Source: JBCCQH01 sp039024435 (GTDB lineage Bacteria > Bacteroidota > Bacteroidia > J057 > JADKCL01). Taken from it: DNA of 34,214 bases. The position numbers and the translations under genes are program-made. The notes beneath the pieces are model-generated. The model saw only the letters and a program-made list of their open reading frames with translations, searched no databases and was not told where the DNA came from. Shown here in pieces: positions 13,648 to 21,415 of the stretch (position 1 is the stretch's first letter; every line of letters starts with the position of its first letter). The DNA lies in the NCBI GenBank assembly GCA_039024435.1, contig JBCCQH010000087.1, positions 1 to 34,214 on the forward strand, given 5' to 3'.

Positions 13648-16104
13648 ATGGAAAACATCGTTTACTTCATTCCATTGGCCGGAGTGATCGCACTGGCTTT
13701 CGTGTTCATCAAATCCAATTGGGTGAACAAGCAGGAAGTCGGCACCGAAAAAATGGCCCGGATCGCCAAGAACATCGCCGATGGTGCAATGGCTTTCTTG
13801 AAAGCTGAATACCGGGTGCTGGCCATATTCGTGGTCGCCGTAATGGTGCTGCTCGGTATCAAAGGTGCCGTGGAAGACGAATCGCATTGGCTGGTTGCCG
13901 TATCGTTCCTCGTCGGGGCCATCTGTTCCGGTCTCGCGGGTTTTCTGGGAATGCGCGTGGCGACGCAGGCCAATGTCCGCACCACAAACGCCGCTCGTAC
14001 TTCACTCGGTAAAGCCCTCAATGTCGCTTTTTCGGGAGGCGCAGTCATGGGGATGGGCGTGGTCGGCCTCGGGGTTCTCGGACTGGGGGGCCTGTTTCTG
14101 ATCTACTTCGAATTCCTGGGCGAAACCATCGTTGACGGCTCCGATGCCGTCGCCAGTGGTTCCCTGAATCCAGTGGTGATGGTGTTGAACGTGCTGTCTG
14201 GATTTTCGCTGGGGGCCTCTTCGATTGCCCTGTTTGCCCGCGTAGGTGGTGGTATCTACACCAAAGCGGCGGACGTCGGGGCTGACCTCGTCGGCAAAGT
14301 CGAAGCCGGTATCCCGGAAGACCATCCGCTCAACCCGGCCACGATTGCCGACAACGTCGGCGACAACGTGGGGGATGTTGCTGGCATGGGCGCGGATCTT
14401 TTTGAATCGTATGTCGGATCAATCATCGGGACGATGGTGCTGGGCGCGACCGCCATGGTTACCGGAGCGCCGATTCCGCTTCCCTTAGTTATTTTGCCGC
14501 TGCTGCTGGCCGCAGCGGGGATCTTGGTCTCGATCATCGGGACCTTCTTTGTGAGCGTGCGCGAAGGGGGCGATCCGCAAGCCGCCCTGAACCGGGGTGA
14601 ATTTGGTTCGGCCGGCATCATGCTGGCCGCGACCTTTGGCATTATCTTCTGGGTCGTTCCGGATGTGGCCGTTTTCCAGGATTTGATCTCGGGTGAGCAA
14701 TTGCAAGTCACCGCGCTGAACCTTTGCATCGCCGTGAGTGCCGGTCTGCTGGCCGGTCTGGGCGTGGGCAAAATCACCGAATACTACACGGGCACCGGTA
14801 CCAAGCCGGTTCAAGGCATCGTCGACCAGTCGATTACCGGTTCAGCTACGAACATCATCGCCGGCCTGGGCGTGGGCATGATGTCGACCGCCATTCCGAT
14901 CATCCTGATCTCGATTGCCATCCTGGTTTCTTACGGTTTTGCTGGACTCTACGGTATTGCCATTGCCGCCGTCGGAATGCTCGCCAACACGGGGATTCAG
15001 TTGGCGGTCGACGCCTACGGTCCCATTTCGGACAATGCGGGTGGAATTGCCGAAATGGCGGAATTGCCCAAGGAAGTCCGGGGCCGTACCGACAAGCTGG
15101 ACGCGGTAGGCAACACCACAGCCGCCATCGGCAAAGGCTTCGCCATTGCCTCGGCCGCACTGACCGCCTTAGCGCTGTTCGCCGCTTTCATGACTGCGGC
15201 GGGTGTCAGCCAGATCAACATCGCCGATCCCAAAGTGATGTCGGGCCTGCTCATCGGCGCGATGCTGCCGTTTGTGTTCTCGGCCCTTTCGATGGGCGCG
15301 GTGGGCCGCGCCGCCATGGACATGATTCAGGAAGTGCGCCGCCAGTTCAAGACGATTCCCGAATTGAAGGCGGCTCTCGAAGTGATGAAACGCAATGAAG
15401 CGGCTGGCGTCGAGCAGAAAGATTGGAGTGCGGAAGACACCGCAACCTTTGAGGCAGCCGACGGCAAGGCGGAATACCAAAAGTGTGTGGAGATCTCCAC
15501 CCAGGCCTCCATCCGCGAGATGGTTGTGCCCGGTCTGTTGGCGATCCTCGCTCCGGTTGCGATTGGATTTTTGGGGGGACCGATTATGCTCGGTGGACTC
15601 CTGGCGGGGGTCACCGCGGCGGGCGTGATGATGGCCATTTTCCAGTCCAATGCCGGTGGCGCTTGGGACAACGCCAAAAAAATGTTTGAAGAAGGTGTGA
15701 CCATCCAAGGCGAAAAATATTACAAAGGCTCCGATCCCCACAAAGCGGCGGTCGTGGGCGACACAGTTGGTGATCCCTTCAAGGATACATCCGGACCCTC
15801 GCTGAACATTTTGCTCAAGTTGATGTCGGTAGTCGCGCTGGTGATCGGTCCTTCGCTGATCAATATCCCGAATGGGCTGGTGGCCGACTGGTTCTCGAGT
15901 GCGGAAACCACGACGATTGACACCGAAAAACAAGCGCCCTTGAGTGAAAATGTGATTCAGTACAACAACTGGCTCTACAACGCGAACCAAGTGGCAGCTC
16001 CGGCTGATCTCAATGCTCCGGCTCCGGTCGCAGTGGAAGAGGATGCCCCGGTGATCCGGAAAGAAAATGCGGTGGAAGAAACCAACCGGCCCACGGGATA
16101 TTGA
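13648..16104 (+). CDS. hppA: Membrane-bound ion-pumping pyrophosphatase
   Basis: Hydrolyses pyrophosphate and pumps H+ and/or Na+ across the inner membrane. The sequence has many hydrophobic helices over 818 residues. The substrate loop GGGIYTKAADVGADLVGK and the signature DNVGDNVGDVAGMGADLFES (about 235-254) are intact, as is the late GDTVGDPFKDTSGPSLN. At the K+-dependence site the motif is GNTTAA (about 488-493), Ala rather than Lys, indicating the K+-dependent class by the established rule. Whether it pumps H+, Na+ or both cannot be decided by reading; dual-specificity enzymes are known in Bacteroides. The last roughly 50 residues form an Ala/Pro/Glu-rich polar tail that I do not associate with the family core. 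It is transcribed alone from a consensus promoter. Confidence 0.95.
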   Translation: MENIVYFIPLAGVIALAFVFIKSNWVNKQEVGTEKMARIAKNIADGAMAFLKAEYRVLAIFVVAVMVLLGIKGAVEDESHWLVAVSFLVGAICSGLAGFLGMRVATQANVRTTNAARTSLGKALNVAFSGGAVMGMGVVGLGVLGLGGLFLIYFEFLGETIVDGSDAVASGSLNPVVMVLNVLSGFSLGASSIALFARVGGGIYTKAADVGADLVGKVEAGIPEDHPLNPATIADNVGDNVGDVAGMGADLFESYVGSIIGTMVLGATAMVTGAPIPLPLVILPLLLAAAGILVSIIGTFFVSVREGGDPQAALNRGEFGSAGIMLAATFGIIFWVVPDVAVFQDLISGEQLQVTALNLCIAVSAGLLAGLGVGKITEYYTGTGTKPVQGIVDQSITGSATNIIAGLGVGMMSTAIPIILISIAILVSYGFAGLYGIAIAAVGMLANTGIQLAVDAYGPISDNAGGIAEMAELPKEVRGRTDKLDAVGNTTAAIGKGFAIASAALTALALFAAFMTAAGVSQINIADPKVMSGLLIGAMLPFVFSALSMGAVGRAAMDMIQEVRRQFKTIPELKAALEVMKRNEAAGVEQKDWSAEDTATFEAADGKAEYQKCVEISTQASIREMVVPGLLAILAPVAIGFLGGPIMLGGLLAGVTAAGVMMAIFQSNAGGAWDNAKKMFEEGVTIQGEKYYKGSDPHKAAVVGDTVGDPFKDTSGPSLNILLKLMSVVALVIGPSLINIPNGLVADWFSSAETTTIDTEKQAPLSENVIQYNNWLYNANQVAAPADLNAPAPVAVEEDAPVIRKENAVEETNRPTGY

Positions 16105-16134
16105 CCCTCGGCTGAGTTTTTGAAAGTCTAACCC

Positions 16135-16160
16135 GGGCCAGTTGCCAGCGCAACTGGCCC
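16135..16160 (+). terminator. Strong hairpin after pyrophosphatase
   Basis: GGGCCAGTTGC pairs perfectly over 11 bp with GCAACTGGCCC around CAGC. It starts 30 nt after the stop codon. There is no T tract (GCGTCAT follows), so it may stabilise the 3' end or stop transcription inefficiently. Confidence 0.5.
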
Positions 16161-16267
16161 GCGTCATATCCGGCTAAATTTGAACTCCCTTTTCGCACTC
16201 GGAAGTCGCAGATCGGGGTGGTGCTTTTGGGAATGAAAAAAAGTCGGCCTTGCGCACGGAAATAATC

Positions 16268-16298
16268 TTTGCGACCTGTATATTTCGGGGTAATTATC
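16268..16298 (+). promoter_or_regulatory. Candidate promoter for 16340 gene
   Basis: TTTG (16268-16271), 19 nt, then TAATTATC (16291-16298). Spacing is exact; the second half of the -7 box deviates from TTTG. Confidence 0.45.
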
Positions 16299-16339
16299 GG
16301 AGACAGCAAAGCCCACGGCGGCTGGCACAAGTGTAGCGA

Positions 16340-16897
16340 ATGAAGGAAAACAACAACGGCAAAACACCGCAAGAATTGCGCGGCAAGCTGATCGAGACGA
16401 CGGCGTTTGGGGAGACGATATTTGCCCTTTCTTTGGCGCCGGAAAATGATCCCGAACACGCGGTCCACCTGGGGCCGTTTGAATTTGACCGGCCGATCAA
16501 AGCCTACGAAGGGCAGCAGGTTTCGATTACGGTTTCGGCGGAGCGCACGGAACTTGGCGTATTTTCGGCACGGATGCGCTGGCTTAACCCCAAGCCCATC
16601 GACCGGAAAGGCGGACGGGGCCCGAAAAAGAAAAAAAAGAAATCACCTTCCAAATCCCGAAATCGCGCGGCTAAACCCGCAAAGCCGGATCCCGAGCGCG
16701 AAAGAAAAGCGAAATTGCGCGAAATACTCGGGAAAGAAGATCACGTGTATCACCCCCGCACCCAAGTGGCCGAGGCGCTAAATCTGTCGGAGGCAGCCAT
16801 TGCGGCGGGCCTCAAAGGACTCGATGCGCTGGTTGCCCCCGACGGTGGCATCAGTACTGCGGGGGTGCGTCTGCTCAAGGAGCAAAAAAAGGATTGA
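16340..16897 (+). CDS. Lys-rich protein of unknown function
   Basis: The 185-residue protein has no recognised family. Residues about 12-82 look like a small beta-barrel domain (GKLIETTAFGETIFALSLA, VHLGPFEFDRPI, QQVSITVSAERTELGVFSARMRW); an OB-like fold is only a guess. Residues about 88-125 form a basic disordered linker with six consecutive Lys. The C-terminal 60 residues are helical, with a hydrophobic pattern (QVAEALNLSEAAIAAGLKGLDALVA) resembling a winged-helix or HTH-like module. The combination suggests a nucleic-acid-associated cytosolic protein (inference). There is no signal peptide. A tight bidirectional terminator overlaps its stop codon. Confidence 0.7.
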   Translation: MKENNNGKTPQELRGKLIETTAFGETIFALSLAPENDPEHAVHLGPFEFDRPIKAYEGQQVSITVSAERTELGVFSARMRWLNPKPIDRKGGRGPKKKKKKSPSKSRNRAAKPAKPDPERERKAKLREILGKEDHVYHPRTQVAEALNLSEAAIAAGLKGLDALVAPDGGISTAGVRLLKEQKKD

Positions 16898-16916
16898 CCG
16901 GAGCCGCCGGTTTTTT
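16897..16916 (+). terminator. Terminator, probably bidirectional
   Basis: ACCGG (16897-16901) pairs with CCGGT (16907-16911) and a T6 tract follows on plus. On the minus strand the same stem is followed, after about six bases, by T7 (complement of 16890-16884). It serves the convergent pair 16340 (plus) and 17011 (minus) and begins in the last base of the plus-strand stop codon. Confidence 0.65.
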
Positions 16917-17010
16917 CCTGCAAAAAGTGGCCACGGCCCCCACCGACATGTCCGACAAATGAACTTCCTTTCGCCCGGATAAAATCCCACTGCGCAAAGC
17001 GCCGCATGGC

Positions 17011-18768
17011 TCAGTGCTGGGCTTCGCCGATGATCCAGTTGGTATCCGTGCGCCAAAGCTGCACCTTGAGGGTCTGGCCCACCTGAGTGGGGACATCTTC
17101 CGGGAAATATCCGGCCGCTTGTCCCCAATGCACCAATTCTCCGTCCGGCCCGGTGGAAACGGTCGTATGCCGGTCCAGGTGCAGGTCAAACCAGAGCACG
17201 ATTCCGTGGGCCATCCCGGAGTGCAACACGTCAAATTCCAGATCAATGACCTTGGGGTTTTCGTCGGGAATGGCCGGGGGCAAATGGGCAAAATCAAGCA
17301 CTTCCACTTGTACCGGGGCGCTTAGGGCGCGGTGAGGCGCTTGTGGAAGGCGAACCGTTGAAAACGACTCTCGGTTGCGGAACCGATCAAACCGCGAGAG
17401 ATCAAAGCCATCAATTTGGCGGACGGGATTGACCCGGCGCAATTGGGGAAGGTGCATCAATTGGGCCCAGAGGGTGGCCCCCGCGGGGATCATGACCAGA
17501 TCGGGCGTGCCCAGCGATTTGCTGGCGTGGCGCAGGCTCGGCAGGACCCCCTCTCCGATCAAAGCCGCATCTACGATCTCCGAAACGATGATCCGGGCGG
17601 GAGCCGGCAGGTGCTCCGCCACCGTGAGTTCCCCCGAGTGCTGCGCGAAAATTTTGATCTGCGCCCCGAATCCATTTTCGGTGACAATTTCCCGGGCCAC
17701 CTCGGCGAGGTGGGCATTGACCTCACAGGCGACCACTGACTGGGCTCCCGCACGGGCGGCCATCATCGCGAGCAAACCCGATCCGGTACCGATGTCCAGC
17801 ACGATATCACCCGGTCGCACCGCGGCTTCGATGGCCCGGCGATAAGCGGTGTTGCGGGCTTCATCGGCCAGCATGGTGAAGTGCCAGGCGGGAATTTCCC
17901 GGCGCAGCAAGCGGGCTAGATTGCGCCGCGCCGGGGCATTGTCCGGCGCCAATTCCAAGGCCTTTTCGTAGGCTTCCCGTGCGGCATCGGTTTGGCCCCG
18001 GGCATCGAGGGCATTGCCGCGCAAGAGGTGGGCTACCGGATCACCTGGGGCCAGGGCCACGGTCTGATCGAGGTCGGCCAGGGCCGCGGCGGAGCGTCCC
18101 CGAGCGAGTTGCAGCCGGCCTCGGGCCTGGAGCGCAAACACAAATTGCGGATCGAGTTTCAGCGCTGCGTTGAAGGCCGCCAGGGCTTCGCTCGTCTGGC
18201 CCAGATCGGCTTGGGCCAGGCCGAGGTTGACAAAGTAGTGGGGCGAATCCCCGTACAAGTCAATGGCGGCTTTGAATTCGCGGACTGCCTCCGCCATCCG
18301 CCCTTGCTCCTTGAAAAGCCAGCCCAAATTGTGCTGCGCTTGGTGGAGGAGGGGGGCGTGTTTCAGCGCGGTTCGGTACCGCTTTTCCGCCTCGGCAAAT
18401 TGGCGGGTTTCCATCAGGACATTCGCGTAATTGTAGTGGGTATTGCCGTTGTGGGGGTCCAGTTCGGTGAGTTCGCGGTAGGCGGCCTGGGCTTCGTCGG
18501 ATTTGCCGAGGGCGCGGAGGGCCGCCGCGCGGGTGGAGTAAGCATCGCGGTTGGTGGGATTGAGCTTGATTGCGCGGTTGAGGTACTTCAAAGCGGGTTC
18601 CACCTGGCCCTGGTGGTAGAGGACCGCACCGAGGTTGGTCAGTACGGGGTCGAGTTGGGGAAAGTGCTTGAGAATTTTGCGGTAGGCCAGCTCGGCATCT
18701 CGCCATTTGCCTTGGGCTTGCATGCGATTGGCCTTGTCAAACTGGTTCTGGGCTGTCCTTTGATCCAT
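17011..18768 (-). CDS. TPR protein fused to PRMT-like methyltransferase
   Basis: Cytosolic protein of 585 residues. The N-terminal half (about 1-280) is roughly eight tetratricopeptide repeats, each with the W/L-G-Y/F-A-P spacing (for example LGWLFKEQGRMAEAVREFKAAI). From about 290 a class I SAM-dependent methyltransferase follows: IPAWHFTMLADEARNTAYRRAI, motif I VLDIGTGSGLLAMMAARAGA (about 320), acidic VACEVN, then SEIVDAALIGEG (about 396-407), which matches the two-glutamate loop of protein arginine methyltransferases, especially the PRMT7/PRMT9 type (E-[LI]-x-D-x-x-L-I-G-E-G). HWGQAAGYFP (about 545) resembles the C-terminal His-Trp loop. Arginine methylation is inferred from motifs; the protein substrate is unknown. 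Start ATG 18768 sits directly beside a direct repeat. Confidence 0.85.
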   Translation of the reverse strand: MDQRTAQNQFDKANRMQAQGKWRDAELAYRKILKHFPQLDPVLTNLGAVLYHQGQVEPALKYLNRAIKLNPTNRDAYSTRAAALRALGKSDEAQAAYRELTELDPHNGNTHYNYANVLMETRQFAEAEKRYRTALKHAPLLHQAQHNLGWLFKEQGRMAEAVREFKAAIDLYGDSPHYFVNLGLAQADLGQTSEALAAFNAALKLDPQFVFALQARGRLQLARGRSAAALADLDQTVALAPGDPVAHLLRGNALDARGQTDAAREAYEKALELAPDNAPARRNLARLLRREIPAWHFTMLADEARNTAYRRAIEAAVRPGDIVLDIGTGSGLLAMMAARAGAQSVVACEVNAHLAEVAREIVTENGFGAQIKIFAQHSGELTVAEHLPAPARIIVSEIVDAALIGEGVLPSLRHASKSLGTPDLVMIPAGATLWAQLMHLPQLRRVNPVRQIDGFDLSRFDRFRNRESFSTVRLPQAPHRALSAPVQVEVLDFAHLPPAIPDENPKVIDLEFDVLHSGMAHGIVLWFDLHLDRHTTVSTGPDGELVHWGQAAGYFPEDVPTQVGQTLKVQLWRTDTNWIIGEAQH

Positions 18769-18864
18769 GGGCGCTGCGCTTGATTTCTGATGAACGAATT
18801 TCTGAATTCTGTTGGGCGCTGCGCTTGGTTTCCGATGAACAAATCTCTGCTGGGCGCTGCGCTT
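18769..18864. repeat. Three direct repeats at TPR-PRMT start
   Basis: GGGCGCTGCGCTT occurs at 18769-18781, 18814-18826 and 18852-18864. The first two copies continue with related sequence (TTGrTTTCyGATGAACrAAT). Spacing is 45 and 38 bp. The first copy abuts the start codon on the minus strand, so the array occupies the leader or promoter of the TPR-methyltransferase gene. Confidence 0.8.
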
Positions 18865-19129
18865 ATCTACCGATTGGCCGCCTTGTGGGGGCGGTTGCGG
18901 CGGATATCAAGATAGAGATTAATCAATTGGCCGCGGTGACTCATGCGACAATTTCAAAATAAATGGAAGGTAGAGCTTTATGGAGTAGGGGATTTGGATC
19001 GGAGTGGTCGGCCGTGGCCGGCGCGCTCCGATTGGGATATTGGTTTCCTGATTGTAGCGATGGGCTTTTGATTTCGACTGGTCAATTGGAAATTCCCTGA
19101 TTTAAAAATGGAAATTATCCCATTGGAAA
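18865..19129. other. Intergenic region with long inverted repeat
   Basis: Between the repeats and the 19130 gene I see an extended inverted repeat (ATCGGAG at 18998-19004 with CTCCGAT at 19026-19032, and an inner CGGCC/GGCCG) and several ATTTCCAATTG/CAATTGGAAATT motifs (19080-19130). These resemble those near 10.6-10.8 kb. No gene is apparent. Confidence 0.5.
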
Positions 19130-19807
19130 TCAAAACCAGTATTGATGGAGGGCGCGGAGAGTCATGTAGTCGAGGGGGTAGCCGGCGGTTTCGGGGAGGA
19201 CGGCGTCGATTCCGCAGTAGGGGCAGAGGGCAGTTTGGGCATCGTCGGTGAATTCGGCGACTTCCGAGGCGGCAAAGGTGGTGCGGCAATAATAGCAGGC
19301 GGCTTGGTCGCTTTGGGCGAGGGCTGCGCGGTTGTAGACCGAATGTTCGTGGGCTTCGGCGAGGCGGGCTACCGGTTGCTTGGCCAGCAATCCGGTGTAC
19401 AACTGCGTCCGGTAGGTGACAGTGTGGGGCTTGCTGTGGGCCTGGGCTTGGATGAGGCAGGCTTGCAGATGAGCGCTCATCGCGGCATCGGGTACGTAGA
19501 GGGAATCGAAGAGCAAGGTATCGGCCGCGTAAGCGCGGGCATCGGGATGGGCCCGGCGGAGGATGTCCACCAGTAGCGCATCGGCTTCTTGGGCGTGGTA
19601 ATCGGGATCGAGGCAGTAGGTGAGATTGCAAATCCAAGTCAGGGGCTTGGTGGACCAGGTTTGGCGCAAGGTGCCCCAATCGGCGGGCGAAAGCCGCCGC
19701 AATGCTTCGTGGATGTCTTCGCAGAGGCGGCCTTTGAAATCTTGGTCGTGCGGGGCATCCAAGGCCCGTGTGATGTCGGTGAGGTTCCGCAAGGTGGTTT
19801 CGAACAT
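19130..19807 (-). CDS. Protein with C-terminal Cys4 knuckle
   Basis: The 225-residue protein is soluble with no signal peptide. Residues 1-160 are mainly helical with no known motif. The C-terminal part has two CxxC pairs (CYYC near 170 and CPYC near 195) joined by a short acidic stretch, then GIDAVLPETAGYPL and a final ALHQYWF. A CxxC...CPYCGIDxV...WF arrangement occurs in small uncharacterised bacterial proteins, and a zinc ribbon is likely (inference). It follows the SHOCT-like gene by 45 nt on the same strand, so the two are probably one operon. Confidence 0.75.
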   Translation of the reverse strand: MFETTLRNLTDITRALDAPHDQDFKGRLCEDIHEALRRLSPADWGTLRQTWSTKPLTWICNLTYCLDPDYHAQEADALLVDILRRAHPDARAYAADTLLFDSLYVPDAAMSAHLQACLIQAQAHSKPHTVTYRTQLYTGLLAKQPVARLAEAHEHSVYNRAALAQSDQAACYYCRTTFAASEVAEFTDDAQTALCPYCGIDAVLPETAGYPLDYMTLRALHQYWF

Positions 19808-19852
19808 AATGCGAATGGTTGTTCAACAATGCGGGTAAGCAAGTCCGAACGG

Positions 19853-20341
19853 TCAGGCGTTGAGGCGAGCGGAAGCAGACTGAAATTCCTCCCGCGAAAG
19901 TATGCCCTCCCGATGCAGCTCGTCAAGCATACCGCGGAAGCGTTCCTGGCGGGCTGCATCGTCCCCGGGCGCGGCCGGATTGTCGTCTTCTGGGGTGACA
20001 TTGCGCTGGAAAAACAGCTCCGCCTTGCGTTCTTCAAATTCTTCGTCATTGAGCACACCGGCTTTTTTGAGGTCCTGCAATTCGCGCAACAGATCATCGG
20101 TGGGCCGTTGCGGAGCTTGGAATTGGGTGACATTGGCGGCGACGGGCGGCTCCGAGAGCAACTCCGCCATGCGCTGGGCCATGTCGTCCTGGGAGATCAG
20201 CCCTTTGTTGTGCAATTGTTGCAGTTCTTCGAAACGTCCCACGAAGTCTTCTTCCGAAATTCCGATGGAAGTGTGCGGATTGCGCATTTTCCAATTGGAC
20301 CACGCCAACTGAGCCTGTGCCTTCAATTCTTTGGATATCAT
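19853..20341 (-). CDS. Triple SHOCT-like domain protein
   Basis: The 162-residue cytosolic protein is built almost entirely from three copies of a roughly 28-residue helical motif of the SHOCT type: residues 35-62 (RFEELQQLHNKGLISQDDM), 82-110 (LLRELQDLKKAGVLNDEEF) and 133-160 (RFRGMLDELHREGILSREEF). The shared pattern is L-x-x-L-x-x-x-G-[IVL]-[LI]-[ST]-x-[ED]-E-F. SHOCT motifs normally occur once, at the end of a larger protein, and may mediate oligomerisation; here no other domain is present except linkers. It lies upstream of the Cys-knuckle gene and is divergent from the 20403 gene. Confidence 0.8.
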   Translation of the reverse strand: MISKELKAQAQLAWSNWKMRNPHTSIGISEEDFVGRFEELQQLHNKGLISQDDMAQRMAELLSEPPVAANVTQFQAPQRPTDDLLRELQDLKKAGVLNDEEFEERKAELFFQRNVTPEDDNPAAPGDDAARQERFRGMLDELHREGILSREEFQSASARLNA

Positions 20342-20402
20342 TGCCTGATTGCGTCTTTACTTCCCCCAATAATACGAAAATCCGCGGGCAATTAGTATTG
20401 AC

Positions 20403-21143
20403 ATGCAGTCAGGGGCGGAGTATCTTGACCCAATGGCCTATTCCGGCAAATCGTATCGGATCGAGTATGAGTACCGCTTTCAGAATGGTGATTCGGAGCG
20501 GCTTGTCTTGAATTTAGATCCGGACACAATGGCTTTTCGGGTACCGGAGGGGATTGGGCATCCCGAGTGGACCCGCCTGGAAAATGCGCAGTGCGGCAAT
20601 TGTCCCCTTTTGGTGGAAGATCATCCCTATTGTCCGGTCGCTACGAACCTGCAATCGCCGATCCAGATGTTTTCCCAAGCGCTTTCCCACGATGCGGTGG
20701 AACTGCACGTGGTGACGCCGGAACGGAAGTACGAAGTGCAAACGACGATGCAAAAAGCGATTGGTGCCCTCTTGGGCATCGTGATGGTCACCAGCGGTTG
20801 CCCCATCCTCGATCCTCTCAGGCCGATGGTGCGCTTTCACCTGCCGGTCGCTACCCTTGACGAGACCAAGTACCGGGCGATCTCGATGTACCTGGTAGCT
20901 CAGTACCTCCGCCGCCGCAAGGGGCTGAAGGCCGACTGGGACATGAAAAACCTCATCAGCATCTACGATGAAATCTCCAAGGTCAACAAGGCGTTTGTCC
21001 GGCGCCTCCAGCAAGCGGTGGAGCAGGATGCGGGCCTCAATGCGGTCGTGGCCCTGAACTATTTTGCCGATCTTGTGCCTTTCGCCATCGATGAGGGAGA
21101 ACTGGACGACCTGGAAGATTTGTTTTCCGCATATTTAGATTGA
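20403..21143 (+). CDS. Conserved protein with CxxCPL...YCPVA motif
   Basis: The 246-residue protein has no signal peptide. The start could be 20403 or the ATG at 20433, which gives MAYSGKSYRIEYEYRF. The first 60 residues form a beta-rich domain (YRIEYEYRFQNGD...LVLNLDPDTMAF). Then comes a cysteine cluster, Cys64, Cys67 and Cys77 (CGNCPLLVEDHPYCPVA), typical of metal or Fe-S binding sites, and a helical C-terminal half with an acidic end. A hydrophobic patch (AIGALLGIVMVTSGCPILDPLRP) lies mid-protein. I recognise the look of an uncharacterised conserved bacterial family but cannot name it. It is divergent from the SHOCT-like gene across about 60 nt. Confidence 0.75.
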   Translation: MQSGAEYLDPMAYSGKSYRIEYEYRFQNGDSERLVLNLDPDTMAFRVPEGIGHPEWTRLENAQCGNCPLLVEDHPYCPVATNLQSPIQMFSQALSHDAVELHVVTPERKYEVQTTMQKAIGALLGIVMVTSGCPILDPLRPMVRFHLPVATLDETKYRAISMYLVAQYLRRRKGLKADWDMKNLISIYDEISKVNKAFVRRLQQAVEQDAGLNAVVALNYFADLVPFAIDEGELDDLEDLFSAYLD

Positions 21144-21415
21144 GAGGATGCTCTTTTCTCACTTTCAAGGGCAGATTTGACCTCGGGAAAGAAATTCGCC
21201 GCAACTGTCCAAAAAATGGAACAGTTCCCGCAACAAATTGCTTGTACGAGTACCGCCTACAAATCCTGCAAAAGGCTGATTTTGCCGATAAAAATATTAT
21301 TTTCGGACATTCTGTAGGCTTTTTGGGGTCGAATGGATAGAATTCCCCGGGCACGCAAGAAATTGGAACGATTTATGAAATGGTCCGGCACAAATACTGA
21401 ATCACACTCGGAAGT
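21144..21415. other. Intergenic region before giant gene
   Basis: It holds two hairpins: AACTGT (21203-21208) with ACAGTT (21221-21226), whose arms extend by CCA/TGG with a bulge, and an AT-rich CCGA...TCGG inverted repeat (about 21285-21306). No full-consensus promoter was found. A-rich or Shine-Dalgarno-like sequence before ATG 21416 is weak (CACTCGGAAGT). Confidence 0.4.

Noticed and set aside
15169..16167. 332-residue minus-strand ORF
   Set aside because: Antisense to the pyrophosphatase gene; His/Arg-rich composition typical of a shadow frame.
18769..18864. CRISPR-like direct repeats
   Set aside because: Only three short repeats with unequal, related spacers and no cas gene.
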